This document shows positions 8,613 through 16,551 of a DNA stretch of 40,594 bases, piece after piece (positions within the stretch are counted from its first letter, which is position 1; each line of letters opens with the position of its first letter). The stretch is from Actinomycetes bacterium. GTDB taxonomy: Bacteria > Actinomycetota > Actinomycetes > S36-B12. The translations under genes and the position numbers were made by a program. The stretch covers positions 1 through 40,594 of the forward strand of contig BJGE01000010.1 of the NCBI GenBank assembly GCA_014190275.1, read 5' to 3'. The notes under the pieces were generated by a model. That model searched no databases. It worked only from the letters and a program-made list of their open reading frames with translations, and was not told the DNA's origin.

Positions 8613-9299
8613 TCAGCCCAAGGCGTTGATTAAGTCCGGCCCGTTATTACTGACCTTGTTCACCGCGGAAGATACCGGGTAGGCGGACAGCGGCACCAAG
8701 GTACTCAGCCCCGCCAGGGCCTCGTGACCATCCCGAGCAGTGGCCAACCACCCGCCCCGGTCCCCTGGGGCGATCAGGATTGGCATTCGGTCATGGATCA
8801 AAGCGAGATCGGCATTGGCGGCGGTGGTGATGATCGAGCAGGTCAAGGTCCACGCCCCCGGGTCGGACTCTTCCACGCTCTTATCTCGCCACCACTCATA
8901 CAGGCCCGCCATGGCCAACGGCGCACCATCGGCAGCCTGGATGTAGAACGGCCGCTTTTGTGGGCCGCACCACTCGTAATAGCCGCTGGCCGGGATGAGG
9001 CAGCGTCGCCTAGCGAAGGCACTGCGAAAAGACGACTTCTCAGCGACGGTTTCGACCCGGGCATTGATCATGCGCGCGGCCCGGGTGCGGTCTTTGGCCC
9101 AGGACGGAATTAACCCCCAGCGAGAAATTTCAAGGACATTAAGGGATTCACCGTTTTCTTCACGCTCTGCAATCACGTACACCCGTTTGGTAGGCGCCAC
9201 GTTGTAATCAGGCGCCAGCCTCTCTACCTGCATCGAGGAAATCTCGAACTCCGCAACCAGCGCATCCGGGTCAAACGCGGCCACATATCTACCGCACAT
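8613..9299 (-). CDS. SRAP domain protein (HMCES/YedK-like)
   Basis: 228 residues beginning MCGRYV, so that C2 becomes the N-terminal nucleophile after removal of the methionine. Other family residues are visible: the asparagine in PDYNVAPTKRV, the glutamate in PASGYYEWCG, and the histidine in IHDRMPILI. SRAP proteins form a thiazolidine crosslink with abasic sites in single-stranded DNA and shield them during replication. Its M. tuberculosis counterpart (Rv3226c) also lies between sigH and aroA. It is just upstream of the sigR promoter region and on the same strand. Confidence 0.92.
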   Translation of the reverse strand: MCGRYVAAFDPDALVAEFEISSMQVERLAPDYNVAPTKRVYVIAEREENGESLNVLEISRWGLIPSWAKDRTRAARMINARVETVAEKSSFRSAFARRRCLIPASGYYEWCGPQKRPFYIQAADGAPLAMAGLYEWWRDKSVEESDPGAWTLTCSIITTAANADLALIHDRMPILIAPGDRGGWLATARDGHEALAGLSTLVPLSAYPVSSAVNKVSNNGPDLINALG

Positions 9300-9302
9300 G
9301 GG

Positions 9303-10457
9303 CTAGGAATCTTCCAAGCTACCGGCGGGGTCCGCGCCGTTGAACATCATCAACTGCTGCCTGAGGTTATCGAAACGCCCGACTAGGGAGACGGATGCGA
9401 GGGCGTCGCTGACCGCATCACTGTGCCCGATGAAGTCGTCCACGGTTTGGCGCAAGCGGGCGTGCAACTTTTGATCGACCTCTGACAGCACCTTTTCATC
9501 AACTCCGCCCAGTGGCTCGCCGGGAACCCCCAGTGAAAGCCGAGCCATCTGAACCGACAGGTCGATAACCTCACTCAACGCCTCCGGGGTGAGCCTCGGG
9601 TTCAACTGACGGTCGTAGAGCAGATTTGCAGCACCGGCGATTCCACGAATCTGGATTACCAACCCCCCAATCTTGCGAAGGTGCAGCGCGTCTGACTTAA
9701 GCCGGCCGCGGATCTTAACTCCCCGCGGATTCAATTGCACACTTTCAGCCAACCGCCCAAGTTCAGCCAGCGCCTCCGCCATGAGCGGCTGCAGTGCTCG
9801 ACTAGTCGTGATGTATTCGTGAATTTCATCGCTAACCAATACCTTGGGTGCACGACCACTTTCGGAACCAATGCTTTCGAGTACCGCGATGGCCGCGTCC
9901 CGCGGAAGTTGCAATTTCGCCTCAAAAACCTCCGGCTTGGGGCGCGGCGGGTAAATATAAACCGCGGCGATGCCGATCACCCCGCCGATCACGACATCAA
10001 GGACCCGCCACAGGTCTTGGGCAATGGATCCGGGACCGATCGCCATCACAAAAATAACCGCTATCGGGATCTGCAGCTGGCCACCGACTGACCAGGGCAG
10101 CGCCCGAGCGGCAAATAGCGAAACGAGAGCCGCAAGCGTAAATGACCACCAGGTCAACCCCACCCAGTTGACCCATAGCGCCGATACGAGTACCGCGGCA
10201 CCACTTCCAAGGATGCGCTGCAAGGTAGTACCAAGGGTGCTCCAAGGTGAAGTTTGGACGACCATCAGTGCAGTTATCGGCGCGAAAATCCCAAGTTCAT
10301 TATGTGATAGTGACACAGCCGCCAGCCAGGAAATGCTGATTGCCAATGTCAGGCGCACCACCTGGCCGATTGAGCCTAGGCCACGACTCGATTGCAGAAG
10401 AGCCCCCGAAACACTTAATTCTGGTAGAAGATCTAGCCCCTCATTCACCTTGGCCAC
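9303..10457 (-). CDS. FUSC-like membrane protein
   Basis: 384 residues from a GTG start. The N-terminal 170 residues hold about six membrane segments (VRLTLAISISWLAAVSL, IFAPITALMVVQ, ILGSGAAVLVSALWVNWV, SFTLAALVSLFAARAL, IPIAVIFVMAIGPG, VIGGVIGIAAVYIYPPRP). The rest is a soluble, largely helical cytoplasmic domain. This matches half of a fusaric-acid-resistance/aromatic acid exporter (FUSC, ArAE) protein, a family of putative efflux components; a full transporter would be a dimer. No periplasmic adaptor is nearby and the substrate is unknown. The gene is 3 bp from the SRAP gene on the same strand, so co-transcription is likely. Confidence 0.75.
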   Translation of the reverse strand: MAKVNEGLDLLPELSVSGALLQSSRGLGSIGQVVRLTLAISISWLAAVSLSHNELGIFAPITALMVVQTSPWSTLGTTLQRILGSGAAVLVSALWVNWVGLTWWSFTLAALVSLFAARALPWSVGGQLQIPIAVIFVMAIGPGSIAQDLWRVLDVVIGGVIGIAAVYIYPPRPKPEVFEAKLQLPRDAAIAVLESIGSESGRAPKVLVSDEIHEYITTSRALQPLMAEALAELGRLAESVQLNPRGVKIRGRLKSDALHLRKIGGLVIQIRGIAGAANLLYDRQLNPRLTPEALSEVIDLSVQMARLSLGVPGEPLGGVDEKVLSEVDQKLHARLRQTVDDFIGHSDAVSDALASVSLVGRFDNLRQQLMMFNGADPAGSLEDS

Positions 10458-10502
10458 CTGCGTAGCGTAGTGCCGACGGTACCGCCCCGTATGCTTCTCG
10501 GC

Positions 10503-11444
10503 ATGACCGAAATCAGTCGCAGAAACGTTTTAGTCGCAGGGCTTTCCCTCGGGTTCGCAATAACCACCTCGGGGGCGACGGCACTGCGGGCATTCGCCGC
10601 TGATGGCGAGCGTTCGGTGAATGTTCTAGGTGACTACACGATTCGCAATGCCGCTACCGGTTGCATGGTTTCTGTCAAAGTTCGCAAAGGCATCCGGAGT
10701 ATTTCCTCAAATGGCCTACCTGATTATCAACCAGGTGTCTTTCCTAATTCGGGTAACCCCAACTCCATCAGCGCCCAGGCTTACTCTTTCGCCCTGCCAA
10801 CCAATCCGAAACTCACGACAATCACACCGTTTGCAATCCCGCAGTCATTCGGCATCACAGTGGACGGAGTGCTCTTCGATCCCTTCGCCGCCGAGTATTG
10901 GAATAATGACCGGAACAGCGGATGGCAGTACTACGCACTAGGTGGTGGGGTCAATTTAGGGCTTGACAAGAACAATGCTCATGTGCAGCCCAGCGGCGCC
11001 TACCACTTGCACGGGATCCCCGTTGGGCTTCTTGACGTCCTTGGCACCTCGCTACATTCACCACTTGTTGGTTGGGCCGGTGATGGCTTTCCCATCTATG
11101 TACGCAACGGTTACGCGAATTCGAAGAAGGCCGGCAAGGTCCGGTCCATGAAGTCCTCGTACCAACTCAAGACCGGTACCCGCCCTTCGGGGCCTGGCGG
11201 CACTTATAACGGTTGGTTCAATCAGGATTACCAATATGTCGCCGGGTCCGGGGATCTAGATGCGGCCAACGGGCGCTTTGGCGTGACACCTGACCATCCC
11301 AAAGGCACCTACGCTTACTTCATCACCGACGGCTTCCCGAGTGTGCCAAATGCCTTCGCGGCAAGCATCGCAGCAAGTTTTGTCTCGCTCCCGCCGGCTG
11401 GCGGACCACCCGGCGGCGGACCACCGCCTAGGCTTAAGGCCTGA
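10503..11444 (+). CDS. YHYH domain protein with Tat signal
   Basis: About 313 residues from ATG 10503 (in-frame alternatives 10470 and 10491). The N-terminus [21 protein letters not shown] is a twin-arginine signal with cleavage likely near ALRAFA. The mature part carries the YHYH-family core: [12 protein letters not shown], then [11 protein letters not shown], and [20 protein letters not shown] near the end. The tail is rich in proline and glycine ([13 protein letters not shown]). YHYH proteins are extracytoplasmic and of unknown biochemical function; the histidines suggest metal binding. The stop overlaps the aroA start by one base (TGATG), so it may be transcribed with aroA. Confidence 0.8.
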   Translation: MTEISRRNVLVAGLSLGFAITTSGATALRAFAADGERSVNVLGDYTIRNAATGCMVSVKVRKGIRSISSNGLPDYQPGVFPNSGNPNSISAQAYSFALPTNPKLTTITPFAIPQSFGITVDGVLFDPFAAEYWNNDRNSGWQYYALGGGVNLGLDKNNAHVQPSGAYHLHGIPVGLLDVLGTSLHSPLVGWAGDGFPIYVRNGYANSKKAGKVRSMKSSYQLKTGTRPSGPGGTYNGWFNQDYQYVAGSGDLDAANGRFGVTPDHPKGTYAYFITDGFPSVPNAFAASIAASFVSLPPAGGPPGGGPPPRLKA

Positions 11445-12781
11445 TGATCGCAGCCAACACCCCCGGCAACGAGCCGAAACCGGCTACGAACTTGTGGCCG
11501 GCGCCCACCGCCCACGCCCCCGTATCCGCGACGGTATTGATACCGGGTTCGAAATCCGCGACCAACCGCGCACTCATCCTCGCAGCCTTGGCCGATGGCC
11601 CGAGCCAGATCATTGATGCACTCGATGCCCGCGACACCCGGTTGATGATTGGCGCCTTAGTGGCGCTGGGGGCCGATATTGAAGTCGGCCCAAGTCGCAG
11701 CTCGGGAAACTTCGATCTGCGAATCACCCCTGGCCCCCTGCGCGGTCCCGCGGTCATCGACGCCGGTCTCGCCGGAACCGTAATGCGATTTGTGCCGCCA
11801 CTTGCCGCACTCGCGACCGGTGAAATCCGTTTCGACGGCGACCTAGGCGCGCGCAATAGACCGATGACAACGACACTAAATGGCCTTCGCGACCTTGGCG
11901 TGACTGTCGCCGGTGACCAATTACCCTTCACCATCACTGCAGCCGGCGGCGTTGCCGGCGGCCTCGTCACGATCGATGCGTCAGCCTCAAGCCAGTTCGT
12001 CTCGGCACTCCTGCTTTCCGGGGCCCGCTATGAAACCGGACTCACGATCAAGCACGTGGGTGCTTCGATCCCCAGTTCACCACATATTGCGATGACCATT
12101 CAAATGCTCGCTGAGCATGGAGTCGCAGTTGATACCTCAACGGCCGATGTCTGGCGGGTCGATCACCAAGTGATCCGAGCCGTGGATCGGCGAATTGAGC
12201 CAGACCTTTCAAATGCGGCACCATTCCTTGCCGCCGCATTAGTTACCAAGGGCACCGTCACCATCACGGGTTGGCCAATCAGCACCAGCCAACCTGGCGC
12301 CGCCTTAATAGGCTTATTTGAGCGCATGGGCGCCCAAGTGGTGCTAGATGACACCGGCTTGACGGTGTCGATGACCGGCGATATTTCAGGAATCGACGCC
12401 GATCTCGGCGCGGTTGGTGAGCTGACGCCGACCATCGCAGCCCTCGCCGCCTTGGCGCATGGTCAAAGCCACCTTACCGGGATTGCACATTTACGTGGGC
12501 ATGAGACCGATCGCCTCAAGGCACTAGCCCATGAGATTACCCACCTCGGTGGCGACGCCGTCGAGACCGCGGACGGCTTGCACATCCGGCCCGCCTTCAT
12601 GCACGGCGGCCGCTGGTCCACTTATTCCGATCACCGGATGGCGACGGCCGGCGCCGTCATCGGATTGCACGTACGCAATGTTGAGATTGAAGACATCGCA
12701 ACTACTGACAAGACGCTGCCAGACTTTCCGCGCCGCTGGGCGCAGCTGCTAGGTGACAAAACCTCAGCCGGTGATGCGTGA
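11444..12781 (+). CDS. aroA: 3-phosphoshikimate 1-carboxyvinyltransferase
   Basis: 445 residues. This is EPSP synthase, the sixth shikimate-pathway step, which joins PEP and shikimate 3-phosphate in the cytoplasm. Motifs are [19 protein letters not shown] (phosphate binding), [18 protein letters not shown] (PEP and glyphosate-site loop), [26 protein letters not shown], and [17 protein letters not shown] near the C-terminus, with [11 protein letters not shown] at the end. The size is normal. The stop overlaps rsgA by 4 nt (GTGA). An aroA-rsgA pair is typical of actinobacteria (Rv3227-Rv3228). Confidence 0.96.
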   Translation: MIAANTPGNEPKPATNLWPAPTAHAPVSATVLIPGSKSATNRALILAALADGPSQIIDALDARDTRLMIGALVALGADIEVGPSRSSGNFDLRITPGPLRGPAVIDAGLAGTVMRFVPPLAALATGEIRFDGDLGARNRPMTTTLNGLRDLGVTVAGDQLPFTITAAGGVAGGLVTIDASASSQFVSALLLSGARYETGLTIKHVGASIPSSPHIAMTIQMLAEHGVAVDTSTADVWRVDHQVIRAVDRRIEPDLSNAAPFLAAALVTKGTVTITGWPISTSQPGAALIGLFERMGAQVVLDDTGLTVSMTGDISGIDADLGAVGELTPTIAALAALAHGQSHLTGIAHLRGHETDRLKALAHEITHLGGDAVETADGLHIRPAFMHGGRWSTYSDHRMATAGAVIGLHVRNVEIEDIATTDKTLPDFPRRWAQLLGDKTSAGDA

Positions 12782-13797
12782 GCCGACAGCGCGATCGAAT
12801 GAATCGCATGGACGAGGATGATGTCCGCATTCGCCCCACCCGCGGCAAGTCCCGACCCAGATCAAAGGACCGACCCACACATGACGAGGCTAGAGCCGGC
12901 ACGGTCCTCGCGGTTGACCGCGGCAGATTCACGGTGGCTCTTGCTGATGGTGACACCGGCGAAGAACGCACGATTATTTACGCGGTAAAGGCCCGCGAGA
13001 TAGGACGCAAGGGCCTGGTCGTGGGAGACTTCGTTGACCTGGTCGGAGACTTAAGCGGTACCGATGACACTCAGGCGCGAATCGTGCGTCGCCAGGAGCG
13101 GATCTCCACCCTGCGTCGCACCGCCGATGACAGTGACCCCGTCGAGCGAGTAATCGTTGCCAATGCGACGAGGCTTGCCGTGGTGACGGCCACCACCAAC
13201 CCAGATCCGAGCCCGGGCCTAATTGATCGAGCATTTGTCGCGGCCTACGATGCCGGAATCCAACCACTGCTGATCGTCACTAAAACCGATCTGCACTCCC
13301 CCGCGGAGCTTAACCGGATGTATCAGCCACTTGATATTCCAGTTTTCGAAGTGCATAAGAAACTCCCCACACCAGCGCTGGTCTCCGCGCTCATAGACCA
13401 AGTAACCGTGGTCGTAGGGCATTCCGGAGTTGGTAAGTCGACCTTGGTAAATGCGTTGGTGCCCGGCACCGACCGATCCACCGGCGGGGTTAACTTGGTT
13501 ACCGGCAAAGGCCGACACACTTCGACCAGCGTCGTAGCCATCGCACTTGGCGGGGGTGGTTGGATAATCGATACCCCAGGGATCCGCTCATTCGGACTCG
13601 CCCATGTGGACGCCGATCGCGTCATCAGCTCATTCGAGGATTTGGCACCGGGAATCGAGCATTGCCCGCGGGCCTGCTCACATGATGAACCAGAATGCGG
13701 CCTGAACCTGTGGGCCCCAGGTCAGCCACCGGCAGTACAAGAACGCCTAGCCTCCATGCGCAGGCTACTTGCCGGCGTGGCGCTACCTACCGGCTAA
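12778..13797 (+). CDS. rsgA: Ribosome small subunit-dependent GTPase A
   Basis: 339 residues of the circularly permuted GTPase that checks late 30S subunit maturation. An N-terminal OB-fold ([16 protein letters not shown]) is followed by the G motifs in permuted order: VTKTDL (G4), [14 protein letters not shown] (P-loop, G1), and DTPGIRSFG (G3). The C-terminal zinc domain follows, with [16 protein letters not shown] giving CxxxCxHxxxxxC. The basic N-terminal extension with [15 protein letters not shown] is as in the mycobacterial protein. The GTG start overlaps the aroA stop, and the 3' end overlaps the convergent DUF2231 gene by 4 bp. Confidence 0.95.
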   Translation: MSRQRDRMNRMDEDDVRIRPTRGKSRPRSKDRPTHDEARAGTVLAVDRGRFTVALADGDTGEERTIIYAVKAREIGRKGLVVGDFVDLVGDLSGTDDTQARIVRRQERISTLRRTADDSDPVERVIVANATRLAVVTATTNPDPSPGLIDRAFVAAYDAGIQPLLIVTKTDLHSPAELNRMYQPLDIPVFEVHKKLPTPALVSALIDQVTVVVGHSGVGKSTLVNALVPGTDRSTGGVNLVTGKGRHTSTSVVAIALGGGGWIIDTPGIRSFGLAHVDADRVISSFEDLAPGIEHCPRACSHDEPECGLNLWAPGQPPAVQERLASMRRLLAGVALPTG

Positions 13798-14264
13798 TTC
13801 GTCTGCGAAATTTTAAACAACCAGGTCGCTTCGGCACCGGAGTGCCCAACCCGGATCACCCAGATTGTTGCAAATACGGCCAGCGCGATCAGCAATACTG
13901 CTAGCAGGCGGACCCAAATCGGCCGGTGGCGATTACCGGGTATACCCCGATCGAAGAGCCAAAACACCAGCAGCACTGCGAAGAATGCCAAGGCTATTAG
14001 CGGCATGCTAGAGCCCAGCTCTGAATGCACCTGGGGTAGGCCAACCCGTGCCGCTAAGTACGCACCGGACTCCTTGCTAATTAGCGCAAAACCCACCGAA
14101 ACAAGGGCAATAAGTACCACCAGCGGACCAAAGCGGCGGGAAAAGTGTGGCCAGCAGGCCATTAAAATTGCACCCAAAGCACTTAGTGGGATCAACACCA
14201 CCACTGAATGGACCACTAAAGCGTGCACCGGGAGCCCGAAAACGGTATCCAAGGGCAAGTCCAT
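13794..14264 (-). CDS. DUF2231-like membrane protein
   Basis: 156 residues from ATG 14264, chosen because MDLPLDTVFGLPVHALVVHSV matches the family N-terminus; longer starts would read into hisN. Four hydrophobic segments are visible (VVLIPLSALGAILMACW, PLVVLIALVSVGFALI, MPLIALAFFAVLLVFWLF, VRLLAVLLIALAVFATIWVI). The two histidines in GLPVHALVVH are characteristic and might bind haem or a metal. The function is unknown. The ATG is in the same CATG palindrome as an in-frame ATG for the divergent hisN gene, so the two genes are extremely close. Confidence 0.65.
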   Translation of the reverse strand: MDLPLDTVFGLPVHALVVHSVVVLIPLSALGAILMACWPHFSRRFGPLVVLIALVSVGFALISKESGAYLAARVGLPQVHSELGSSMPLIALAFFAVLLVFWLFDRGIPGNRHRPIWVRLLAVLLIALAVFATIWVIRVGHSGAEATWLFKISQTN

Positions 14265-14301
14265 GAACACAAATATATTGGCGGTCGCTAGATTTGACCA
14301 C

Positions 14302-15075
14302 GTGACACCCGACTTAGTCGCCGATCTTGAACTTGCCCTCTTGATGGCCCAAACCGCCGACTCCATAACGATGGCGCATTTTCAATCACTGGACCTGATC
14401 ATCGACACTAAACCCGATTTAACTCCGGTAACCGAAGCGGACCGCCAGGTGGAACAAACATTGCGTGCCTTAATCAGCGGGCAACGCCCTTTGGATTCGG
14501 TGTTGGGAGAGGAGTTTGGCGTCACCGGTGACTCAACTCGGCAGTGGATTATCGACCCGATCGACGGCACTAAGAACTACGTGCGTGGGGTACCTGTCTG
14601 GGCGACTTTAATTGCGCTAGCCGTAGAAGATGTGGTCGTCCTCGGCGTGGTCTCGGCACCGGCACTTGGTCGGCGCTGGTGGGCCCGGCTGGCTGGGGGG
14701 GCTTGGGTATCAGCATTTGGCGCACCGGCTACCAGGTTGCAGGTCAGCTCGGTGCGGGCAATCGCCGATGCGTCATTGTCGTATTCGGATTCGGTGGGTT
14801 GGGAGAATGCGCTGCCGCGACTGGCCGCGGCCACCTGGCGCCAGCGCGCCTACGGGGATTTTTGGTCGCATATGCTCGTAGCCGAAGGCGCCGTTGACAT
14901 CTCTGTTGAGCCAGCCGATCTTGGGTCCTACGACGTAGCCGCGCTGATCCCAATTGTCCAAGAGGCCGGTGGTCAGATCACCTCTTATGACGGCGGCCCG
15001 ACCCTAAACGGCGGCTCAGCCGTGGCAACCAATGGCCTGCTTCACGCTGACGTATTGCGACTACTAGCCAACTGA
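14302..15075 (+). CDS. hisN: Histidinol-phosphatase, inositol monophosphatase type
   Basis: 257 residues from GTG 14302; ATG 14263 is an in-frame alternative. The start is set by alignment to actinobacterial HisN (about 260 residues). It dephosphorylates L-histidinol phosphate in histidine synthesis. Family signatures: DTKPDLTPVTEADR, LGEEFGV (metal glutamates), WIIDPIDGTKNYVRGVPVW (metal aspartates and substrate site), GVVSAPALGRRWWARLAGG, and YGDFWSHMLVAEGAVDI near the C-terminus, with GGSAVATNGLLH at the end. The match to M. tuberculosis Rv3137 is strong. The stop codon lies in a 15-bp direct duplication. Confidence 0.92.
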   Translation: MTPDLVADLELALLMAQTADSITMAHFQSLDLIIDTKPDLTPVTEADRQVEQTLRALISGQRPLDSVLGEEFGVTGDSTRQWIIDPIDGTKNYVRGVPVWATLIALAVEDVVVLGVVSAPALGRRWWARLAGGAWVSAFGAPATRLQVSSVRAIADASLSYSDSVGWENALPRLAAATWRQRAYGDFWSHMLVAEGAVDISVEPADLGSYDVAALIPIVQEAGGQITSYDGGPTLNGGSAVATNGLLHADVLRLLAN

Positions 15076-15092
15076 AGTACTAGCCAACTGAA
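15062..15092. repeat. 15-bp direct duplication over the hisN stop codon
   Basis: The sequence TACTAGCCAACTGAA occurs at 15062-15076 and, after one G, again at 15078-15092. The first copy contains the hisN TGA. The second copy fills the gap up to the end of the convergent P450 gene. It probably arose by replication slippage. Confidence 0.8.
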
Positions 15093-16469
15093 CTATCCGC
15101 GCGTGCGCACCACAAGTGGCATCCCGGCCGGTGGCCTGATCGTGACCAGCGGTTTACCCGCAGGCATCGTGTACCCGCTAGGGAATTCAACTTCGAAGCG
15201 CCCACCCAAACCAGCCAACATCAAAACCCCCTCCAGATAGGCAAAGTCTCGGCCAACACAAAGTCGGGGCCCGTACCCATAAGGAATGAATGCGGTTCGA
15301 TCGACTTTTCCACTCAGGAACCTGCCGGGATCAAAGTCAGTTGGTCGCTCCCAGATATCCGGGTGCCGATGCAATAAGTACGGGCTCAAGATGACCAAGG
15401 CCCCCGACGGCACCTCGCATCCGCCGAGCACATCGGCCACCAAAGCCTTGCGGGTGATTAACCAGGCAGGTGGATAAAGGCGCAATACCTCATCAAAGAT
15501 TGCTCGGGTGATAGGTAACCGCGGGTAATCGGCGAACGTGACCGATCGTGCACCCACAACCTCATCAATTTCATCCTGCATGTGCTTTTGCCAGGTCGGA
15601 TTTGCGGCGAGTAATCCCCACGCCCAGGTCAAGGCACTAGCCACCGTCTCGTGTCCGGCAACGATGAAGGTAACCATTTGGTTGCGGATCTGGGATTCGG
15701 TAAGACCAACACCATCTTCATCGCGCACCGACAGCAAGATATCGAGCATGTCTACCGGCCGCTCCCGAGCCAGTGCACGCCGGTCCTGCAACATGGCGCG
15801 CACCGCGGCGTCTAGTTGGCCATTGGCCCGACGAAGGATTCGATTCGCAGGGGTAGGAACCCAACCCGGTGGTGAGATGGGCACCCGCGCCCGGGCGATC
15901 ACTACATCCAATGCACTTAAGGTGGCGCTCGCCAGCTGTTCGGCGTCACCCGACAGGTCCGTGCCAAAAAGTGCGTGGCCCACTACCTCCAATGCGCCGT
16001 GCATCATGGCCGCATCAACATCGATTACGGTGCCAGCACCTGCCACGTGCCAATCAGCGGTGATGCGATCGATCGCGATCGCGATGTGCCCGGCGATCTC
16101 GGCAAGGCTTTCATGATGAAAGGCCGGTTGCACCATTGGCCGCTGGCGCCGCCAGACTTCGGTATCCGCGGTCAGCAGGCCCTCGCCGGTTACCAGAGAT
16201 AAGGCTCGGTATTGGATTGTCGACTTACCATAGTCGCGGGCACTACCGAGCAGGACGCGTTCGACGCCGGCTGGATCAACCACCAAATATGAAGGTGGCC
16301 GTGGAATCGGAAATTGCACGACATCGCCGTACTCTTGCCATGTTTTGCTCAGATAAATCAACGGGTTGCTGCGAATCTGGCCAAAGGCCTTGAGCATCTG
16401 TGGCCCAGTCGGGCCCGGTGCCGTTGCCGGGGTGCCGAGATACGAGCGCTTAGGCACCGTTCCGATCAC
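15093..16469 (-). CDS. Cytochrome P450
   Basis: 458 residues with the full P450 set: the I-helix oxygen-activating AGHETVAS, the K-helix EVLR, the meander PTDFDPGRF, and the haem loop FIPYGYGPRLCVG with the axial cysteine at about residue 407. The N-terminus PGPTGPQMLKAFGQIRSNP lacks a membrane anchor, so it is probably soluble and needs a ferredoxin and reductase from elsewhere. The layout (AFHHE, WRRQRPMVQPAF) is that of fatty-acid or terpenoid/carotenoid-type bacterial P450s, but the substrate is not readable. It lies 82 bp downstream of FO synthase on the same strand. Confidence 0.93.
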   Translation of the reverse strand: MIGTVPKRSYLGTPATAPGPTGPQMLKAFGQIRSNPLIYLSKTWQEYGDVVQFPIPRPPSYLVVDPAGVERVLLGSARDYGKSTIQYRALSLVTGEGLLTADTEVWRRQRPMVQPAFHHESLAEIAGHIAIAIDRITADWHVAGAGTVIDVDAAMMHGALEVVGHALFGTDLSGDAEQLASATLSALDVVIARARVPISPPGWVPTPANRILRRANGQLDAAVRAMLQDRRALARERPVDMLDILLSVRDEDGVGLTESQIRNQMVTFIVAGHETVASALTWAWGLLAANPTWQKHMQDEIDEVVGARSVTFADYPRLPITRAIFDEVLRLYPPAWLITRKALVADVLGGCEVPSGALVILSPYLLHRHPDIWERPTDFDPGRFLSGKVDRTAFIPYGYGPRLCVGRDFAYLEGVLMLAGLGGRFEVEFPSGYTMPAGKPLVTIRPPAGMPLVVRTRG

Positions 16470-16551
16470 GCCACCGAATTCTCATCGACAACTCGCCGAA
16501 GGCGCGATCTTCGTTGCGCCATGGAGTCAGCGGCGACCAACGACCTAACCT

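Noticed and set aside
14005-14301. N-terminal extension of hisN by up to 99 codons
   Set aside because: The extension is antisense to the DUF2231 gene and has no counterpart in HisN proteins; the family begins at about 14302.
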